From positions 49,428,714-49,492,713 of the forward strand of contig CM049320.1 in NCBI GenBank assembly GCA_026874595.1: DNA of 64,000 bases, in the 5' to 3' direction. Shown in pieces: positions 57,744-64,000 of the stretch; within the stretch, counting starts at the first letter, position 1, and each line of letters opens with the position of its first letter. The notes beneath the pieces are model-generated. The model was not told where the DNA came from. It made no database searches and worked only from the letters and a program-made list of their open reading frames with translations. The stretch comes from Sipunculus nudus (lineage: Eukaryota; Annelida; Sipuncula; Golfingiida; Sipunculidae). The position numbers and the translations under genes are program-made.

Positions 57744-58037
57744 CTACATATGTTGTACTGCTTTGCCTGTGCCTGAGAGGTCAAGGCCACGCATGTCAAG
57801 GTTCACTGTTCCCCGGATGTAACTGAACGTGAGTCCCAGCGACTGACAGAAGGGATCCATGATTGAACGAACTATAACACGCAATGGCCCCGCCCACCAC
57901 CGGACAAATACAAAACAGATCTTTAAAAATGGCTGTATAAAGTTGACAGTGAAGTAATCCAAAAGTCCAAAAATTATGCCGAACAAAGGAACAATGAATA
58001 GACCTGTCACCAACGCCAGCAGGTAGAAGGTGGACGT
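57744..58037 (-). CDS. Caveolin-family protein, last exon
   Basis: A 97-residue terminal exon follows acceptor ATATTTCAG. It contains the long caveolin intramembrane hairpin (G-L-F-I-V-P-L-F-G-I-I-F-G, then a second hydrophobic stretch). A cysteine and aromatic-rich segment (L-K-I-C-F-V-F-V-R-W-W) and R-S-I-M-D-P-F-C-Q-S-L-G follow, where vertebrate caveolins have a C-D-P-L-F-E-A-x-G-type motif. F-S-Y-I-R-G-T-V corresponds to F-S-x-V-R. Caveolins are integral, cytosol-facing proteins that oligomerise to form caveolae. The joining codons are in phase 0 with the exon at 59291-59404. A tail of about 20 residues (L-D-L-S-G-T-G-K-A-V) extends past the usual end. Confidence 0.75.
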   Translation of the reverse strand, partial: TSTFYLLALVTGLFIVPLFGIIFGLLDYFTVNFIQPFLKICFVFVRWWAGPLRVIVRSIMDPFCQSLGLTFSYIRGTVNLDMRGLDLSGTGKAVQHM

Positions 58038-59290
58038 CTGAAATATAAACTTTAGATTTAGTCCAGCTGTTAAGAGAAGAAATTTTCAAAAAAAAAAAAA
58101 AAAAAAACTGAAAGAAGCATTAAACTTTGCATAATACTTAGTAGTTGTCAAGGCCATACACAATATTTTCAGGTACAGGACGAAGTGGAATTCAGCCTTT
58201 CTTGGTCATTATTAAAGATGGTGGCCAACATGGCCGCTGGATAATAAAATATCAATAAATCCCGTTTTATTTGTCCTAGAATACATTGTAAATGTACTTT
58301 TCCGATGTTTTTGGGATCCAGAAATTCCATTTACAAGGGTTTCAGGTCTATATTATGACTCTGTGAAGGAATTCTGTTTTTGTTACATGTTGAAATTGTG
58401 CTAAATTTGTCTTTTGTTTTACTTGGACACCGAACAGCAAATATAAGTTGTTGAGTTCTGCACCATGATCGCATACTTTTGACTCTAATACAATGAATGT
58501 GTCATTTGCTGGGCCAGGTTTGTGTGTTATGTCAAGCATTTTAGTGCCTTAATTGTAGAATAATTTTTATTGCAATATTTCATATTTCTTCCTCATTAAT
58601 TCACATTATTTGCATGCTGACAAATGTTATTGCTTTGAAGAAGTGATAGGGCCTAGAATCTTCTCTGCCAAAATCCTGAATAAATCAGGAACGATATATG
58701 TCCGTAAACCCTGAGCAGTAGAACATTTGAAACCACTATACATGTCTGTGTATGTATAAGATTTTGCGATCATCTTAACCATCATGTAAACCTCAAGTGC
58801 AACTCGGAAATATCAGATGCATAAATCCATCTCTACTTATCTTACTAAATATATACTGTACTAAATATATACATCTATATTATATACGAGCCCTTGAAAT
58901 GGGACGAGTTCACCCACTGACTTCACACAGTGGGCGTAGTTTTCGATAGATGGCGCTGCAATAGTCAAATTCCTAAAGGTCTATCAGCTAATATTGAAAA
59001 TGACATCTCATAGAACACACTTGCAAGCGTTTCCGACACTTCAAGACCGTAACGTTTATTAACAGAGACATTTTTTGACAACGATTTAGGTGACATTCTC
59101 TGGTCTGAATTTTGAAGGCACGCGTTTAAAGTTATGTAAGGGCGAAAGGTAGATCAATATTAGGGGACAATGAAAGGTATTTGATTTTTACTGTTTATGT
59201 AGAGCGTCTTTTATATCCTTCATGGGGCAACTTTGTAAAGGTATACACACTTTTAATTTGGCTTGACACTAAACAATACTGGATGTTTAC
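58038..59290 (-). other. Caveolin gene intron
   Basis: Phase-0 intron of 1.25 kb between donor TCCAAG|GTAAAC and acceptor ATTTCAG|AC on the minus strand. It contains an A-run at 58088-58108. No other exon was recognised. Confidence 0.6.
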
Positions 59291-59404
59291 CTTGGAGCAT
59301 CGGTAGATGCGACGATAAGCTAGCTCCCTCGCCCCGTTTAGTTTACATGCCACATCGCCTTGTTTGTAGAAATCAGGTGAATCGAAAACGTCACTCCAGT
59401 CAGT
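59291..59404 (-). CDS. Caveolin-family protein, internal exon
   Basis: 38 codons after acceptor TTTCTCCCTCAG and before donor TCCAAG|GTAAAC. The product W-S-D-V-F-D-S-P-D aligns with the caveolin signature region (F-E-D-V-I-x-E-P). A scaffolding-domain-like part (A-R-E-L-A-Y-R-R-I-Y-R-C-S-K) runs into the hairpin encoded by the next exon. Splicing keeps phase 0 on both sides. The N-terminal exon(s) should lie to the right, but only a (TA)n tract, a lone minisatellite unit, element B and the 58-bp array are seen there. They are either beyond the window or lost. Confidence 0.7.
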
Positions 59405-59436
59405 CTGAGGGAGAAAGTATACATAACCAGCCATTC

Positions 59437-59498
<62 letters not shown>
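59437..59498. repeat. (TA)n microsatellite
   Basis: Long AT dinucleotide run 30 bp upstream (minus-strand sense) of the caveolin internal exon. Confidence 0.95.
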
Positions 59499-59500
<2 letters not shown>

Positions 59501-59780
59501 TTCATAAAATACATCAATGCATTATTGTCACTACCCGCAGGTTTCGTGCTCACTCCATGGCACCCATCAGGTGACTGAGTTGTGTTGGTTTGTGTTTGCT
59601 CATGTTTGGGTGTGAGATTATTTACGGTGGGCTGATTTTCCCTGTACGGTACCTGCATGTGTTAAGGTATTCACTACGTTTATTAAGGAGGGGCCTTCGT
59701 TTTTACGTCATGACTTGTCTTCTCCTGTTCACATAGAGTACATCTGTAAGCCATTTGTGTTTTTTTTTGTGTGGCTATCT

Positions 59781-59827
59781 TACACGTGCAGACAGGGACA
59801 CGTTGTTGTTTGACTGGACCGTGTGTG
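59781..59827 (+). repeat. Isolated unit of the 58-bp minisatellite
   Basis: ACGTGCAGACAGGGACACG, TTGTTGTTTGACTGGACCG and TGTGT match the array at 62.35-64.0 kb. Element B separates this unit from the rest, showing that the element landed in the array. Confidence 0.8.
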
Positions 59828-59872
59828 GATCCAGGATTTTGCAAGGGGGGAGGCCAGTAGATACTTTGCATA

Positions 59873-59959
<87 letters not shown>

Positions 59960-62349
59960 CGCAGACATTTGCCATAGGCATTTATCTTATTATCTATCTA
60001 TCAATTTATATACATAAATAAGTGTATATGTGTGTGTGTGTGTGTATATTGCAGTGTAAACTTCTGATGTTCAAAAGGTTATGAGTGAAATGTTGGATAT
60101 GTTAAATGAATTTAAGTCACTTTATACCTATAAAAACATAATTTGTTGGCGTTTAAAAACGAAAAACTGCCCTTTTTCATTCTTGAACTTCAGAATAATG
60201 ATTTTACAAAAAAAATCAACTGTTTTTTATGAATGAGAGAAAGAGGTATTGGATAGCCATTACCACATTAAATCTCTTGTAAACATGTAGCATTAAATAA
60301 TAATTTTCAAAACATGACTCCAGGGATATGGATATCAAAATACACCTTTTGCATTTTTCCACTTCATATACGATCTGACAATTTGTAAATTGTGAATTTG
60401 TATAAATGGGTACAGATGTGCAATTTATTATATTTCCGAGAGATAGTTTACAACTGGAAACTCATGAACAAAGATGAGACAAAACGCAAAAGCAGACATT
60501 GAAGTCAGACAATTCGTATTATGTGCATTGTTTGTATTTACAGTTTGTAGCGCGATAATAATATTTATTCATGAGGAATGTGTGACAAGTTCACCAACTC
60601 GATTTTGCATATCCGGTCTGCTCGCCTCTTTCGGGAATTTATATTCAATTAAAGATTCCCCTAAAACCAAAAAATAAAGACGGTCTTTCGATCGCCTTTT
60701 TTTAACAACAGTTAAGCATCTTTTAAATAAAAATTTTTATTGTGATCCAGGTTAACTCTAAATTATTTTTTATTTTTTTCTGGGTCTCCTCATAAGACCG
60801 TCTATAACTGTTGAGTACAGCTGCTAAAAGACGAATCAATAACGTCGATAATTACGTGATAAACCTTCGCAGAGGATTCATTTACTCAGCAAATAAAGAC
60901 TCTTCTGGAGCAAGCAGTAAGAATGGGGAATTCATTGCAAAAGAATAAATGATTTGGAAATTTTTTTTTTTCTATCAACCGATTTAGAAATAAAAATAAG
61001 ACTTGGGTATATTAATAATCTCTTTTTAAGTTGTCGTATAGGTATGAACATCAGATGTGAGCACAAGTGCCCAACGATGTAAACATTTCATTCATTATTT
61101 AATCTCAAATAATTGATCAGTCATAAAATAAAGACACAACTACATATAAACATTATAGTGCATTAAACATTATTGATAAAGGCAAACAAATAACTCGTGA
61201 CTGAATAAAATTCTTTAACTACTTTTTAATATATTACTCACCAGCGTTCATTTTGATTAAATGGTATATAGCTTAAATTACTTTTCCATATGTACAGTTG
61301 CTTCTTTAGTCTATAACTTGCTTTTATACGTTCAAACGTCAGATCTCTTTTATTTATACGTCTGAAGTATAAAATGCATTTCTTTCTTTCGCATAATTAT
61401 GCATTATCATTTCCATATTTATTTGGTAATTTATACATTTGTAATCGATAATAAATCCATAAAAGGATGCTAAAGGTATAAAACATTGTCAGTTTACTCA
61501 AGTTTCCTGTACCGTTTTGTACATTTTTTCTTTTAAAGAGCGACAAGGACAAATAATTTCAACACAGATTCCCCATTGAGAATTCAAACTTATATATATA
61601 TATACAGCCTAAATCCCAGTCCCCCATACATGTTATTAATGACTAGGCAGTAAATTTCCGCTGCCGATCATGGAAAAGAAATGCTATGATGTAAGTATAT
61701 TCAGACATTGTTTATTATTTTTTATTTGAATGATAATGTACTGACGTTTTATTAAAAAGAGTAAATGAATTTTATTTCTAGGATAAAGAGAGGTGAAAAA
61801 GGCTTGCTTTTGTTATACGTTAAATTATGTTCACAAGCAAGATGTCGAAGCCAAAGGACAACTGGAGCATTGCATAAGAAATGCTTGAGGGAGCCACGGA
61901 TGATAGATTCTGTAATTCGAAATTTTTAACGTTTATAACCAATGTTGGAAAATGCCCAATTAATTATTTAAAAATACAAAAGGACCTAGGGCCACAATGG
62001 TCCTCGGCCATATGTTAACCAGGAAAATGTGGCATCAGTGATGGTGTTGGACGGACGGACGGATTTTGAAGGATAGGTGGACGAAAGGACAGAGGGACTG
62101 ACAGACGCGGCCCATTTAAGTAGTCCTCTCGGCGGGGGAATAAAAACATGCCTGATCCTGGTGTAGACATGCGCCTCTCCTAACGATTCCTTAGGTTTTC
62201 AACGTTTATGTTTCAGTTGAAAGGTTGAGATTTGTATGACGGCAACTGAAATAATGTAATGAAAATCCTCTCTGAAAAAAAGTGATTACAATGTTTCCAC
62301 CCTGGAAGGGGGGGGGGGGTTCAGCCCCCAAAGCCTGGATCCGCCACTG
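59828..62349 (-). mobile_element. Element B: inverted copy of element A
   Basis: The right end GGATCCGCCACTG is the reverse complement of element A's left end. The left end GGATCCAGGATTTTGCAAG is the reverse complement of A's right end. Collinear inverted matches run through the interior, for example GACTGACAGACGCGG, TTGTATGACGGCAACTG and CAAACGTCAGATCTCTTTTA. B has about 340 extra bases near 61.38-61.75 kb, either an insertion here or a deletion in A. No transposase. It is inserted in the 58-bp minisatellite, with loss of about 25 bases of one unit. Confidence 0.75.
59876..59957. repeat. (TA)n microsatellite of element B
   Basis: About 40 AT dinucleotides with one AAA interruption, at the place that corresponds to 13865-13918 in element A. 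Confidence 0.95.
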
Positions 62350-64000
62350 CAGATACAGACAGACTCATGTTGTTGTTTGATTGGACCGTGTGTAGGTCCT
62401 GTGTTTATACATACAGACAGACTAACGTTGTTGTTTGATTAGGACCGTGTGTGGGGGTTCCGGTGTTCATACGTACAGACATACTCACGTTGTTGTTTGA
62501 TTTGACCGTGTGTAGATCCTGTGTTTATATGTACAGACATACTCACGTTGTTGTTTGATTGGACGTGTGTAGGTCCTGTGTTTATACGTACAGACATACT
62601 CACGTTGTTGTTTGATTGGACCGTGTGTAGGTCCTGTGTTTATACGTGCAGACAGACTCACGTTGTTGTTTGATTGGACCGTGTGTAGGTCCTGTGTTTA
62701 TACGTACAGACATACTCACGTTGTTTGTTTGATTGGACCGTGTGTAGGTCCTGTGTTTATACGTACAGACATACTCACGTTGTTGTTTGATTGGACCGTG
62801 TGTAGGTCCTGTGTTTATACGTGCAGACAGACTCACGTTGTCTGTTTGATTGGACCGTGTGTAGGTCCTGTGTTTATAAGTACAGACAGACTCACGTTGT
62901 TTGTTTGATTGGACCGTGTGTAGGTCCTGTGTTTATACGTACAGACAGACTCACGTTGTTTGTTTGATTGGACCGTGTGTAGGTCCTGTGTTTATACGTA
63001 CAGACATACTCACGTTGTTGTTTGATTGGACCGTGTGTAGGTCCTGTGTTTATACGTGCAGACAGACTCACGTTGTTTGTTTGATTTGACCGTGTGTAGG
63101 TCCTGTGTTTATACGTACAGACAGATTCATGTTGTTGTTTGATTGGACCGTGTGTAGGTCCTGTGTTTATACGTACAGACATACTCACGTTGTTGTTTGA
63201 TTGGACCGTGTGTAGGTCCTGTGTTTATACGTACAGACATACTCACGTTGTTGTTTGATTGGACCGTGTGTAGGTCCTGTTTTTATACGTACAGACAGAC
63301 TCATGTTGTTGTTTGATTGGACCGTGTGTAGGTCCTGTGTTTATACGTACAGACATACTCACGTTGTTGTTTGTTTGGACCGTGTGTAGGTCCTGTGTTT
63401 ATATGTACAGACATACTCACGTTGTTGTTTGATTGGACCGTGTGTAGGTCCTGTGTTTATATGTACAGACATACTCACGTTGTTGTTTGATTGGACCGTG
63501 TGTAGGTCCTGTGTTTATACGTACAGACATACTCATGTTGTTTGTTTGATTGGACCGTGTGTAGGTCCTGTGTTTATACGTACAGACATACTCACGTTGT
63601 TGTTTGATTAGACAGTGTGTAGGTCCTCTGTTGCTACGTACAGACATACTCACGTTGTTGTTTGAATGGACCGTGTGTAGGTCCTGTGTTTATACGTACA
63701 GACATACTCACGTTGTTGTTTGATTGGACCGTGTGTAGGTCCTGTGTTTATACGTGCAGACAGACTCACGTTGTTTGTTTGATTGGACCGTGTGTAGGTC
63801 CTGTGTTTATACGTACAGACATACTCACGTTGTTGTTTGATTGGACCGTGTGTAGGTCCTGTGTTTATACGTGCAGACAGACTCACGTTGTTTGTTTGAT
63901 TGGACCGTGTGTAGGTCCTGTGTTTATACGTACAGTCATACTCATGTTGTTGTTTGATTGGACCGTGTGTAGGTCCTGTGTTTATACGTGCAGACAGACT
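62350..64000 (+). repeat. 58-bp minisatellite, about 28 copies, truncated by window end
   Basis: Unit: GTTGTTGTTTGATTGGACCG + TGTGTAGGTCCTGTGTTTAT + ACGTACAGACATACTCAC. Variants are 58 or 59 bp (TTGTTG versus TTGTTTG), ACGTAC versus ACGTGC, and CATACTC versus CAGACTC. The combination of GTGCAGACAGACTC with TTGTTTG recurs after a plain unit several times, suggesting a two-unit higher-order repeat. Peptides such as T-Y-T-R-S-N-Q-T-N-N on the minus strand are by-products of the repeat. Confidence 0.9.

Noticed and set aside
59338-60021. Tyr-Ile repeat peptides near (TA)n tracts (also at 39.3, 40.8, 51.4 and 53.9 kb)
   Set aside because: Translation of AT microsatellites; no evidence of coding.
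62600-63886. Repeat proteins on both strands rich in T-H-G-P-I-K-Q
   Set aside because: By-product of the 58-bp minisatellite; open on both strands simultaneously.
62350-64000. CRISPR-like regular array
   Set aside because: The repeats are directly adjacent with no unique spacers, no cas genes are present, and the genome is eukaryotic.

Overview
The window is eukaryotic. It is AT-rich, its genes are split by GT–AG introns, and it is full of (TA)n microsatellites, minisatellites and decayed mobile elements. The gene families (PAN plus C-type lectin secreted proteins, a caveolin), the Gypsy retroelement type and the GGTGGCGCCACC / GTCCGTCGTCCGTC repeat family point to a marine invertebrate, most likely a mollusc such as a bivalve. 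This is inference; no species marker was found.

Genes. (1) A tandem cluster of PAN/apple-like plus C-type lectin genes lies on the + strand. Gene 1 has exons at 4998-5183, 10133-10339 and 11659-11885. Gene 2 has exons at 31007-31204, 31474-31695 and 32908-33140. A third copy at about 38.78-39.32 kb is a pseudogene. All introns seen are phase 1. Gene 1 carries an EPN sugar-binding triplet and gene 2 a QPD triplet, so the paralogues probably bind different sugars. The first (signal peptide) exons were not found. (2) Two 3' exons of a caveolin-family gene lie on the - strand (59404-59291 and 58037-57744). (3) A weak PKD-like exon candidate lies at 3046-3372 (-).

Mobile DNA. Two degraded copies of one LTR retrotransposon lie at 18.71-21.68 kb and 40.94-50.89 kb. 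The RT is Gypsy-like but the domain order is PR-IN-RT-RH, the arrangement known from Gmr1-type elements. A solo LTR of the same family (15931-16673) sits inside a 2.6-kb element with terminal inverted repeats (14390-17022). Two copies of a non-coding CAGTGGCGGATCC-ended element lie in opposite orientation (11945-14017 and 59828-62349). A family of internally tandem, GGTGGCGCCACC-bearing repeats is present at 1380-2969 (-) and 41.21-44.74 kb (+); the second copy splits the 5' LTR.

Repeats and duplications. A nearly perfect 2.56-kb tandem duplication (50.71-55.83 kb) begins inside the 3' LTR. An old, diverged duplication pairs 21.75-24.0 with 26.45-28.2 kb. Minisatellites are a 79-bp and a 42-bp array in gene 1 intron 1, a 25-bp array at 24.46 kb, a 42-bp x4 array at 22.65 kb, and a 58-bp array that runs off the right edge. 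The most unusual structure is in gene 2 intron 2: five decayed copies, about 107-108 bp apart, of the acceptor site and first codons of the last lectin exon, leading directly into the working exon. Gene 1 shows the reciprocal event, repeats of the tail of its last exon beyond its stop codon.
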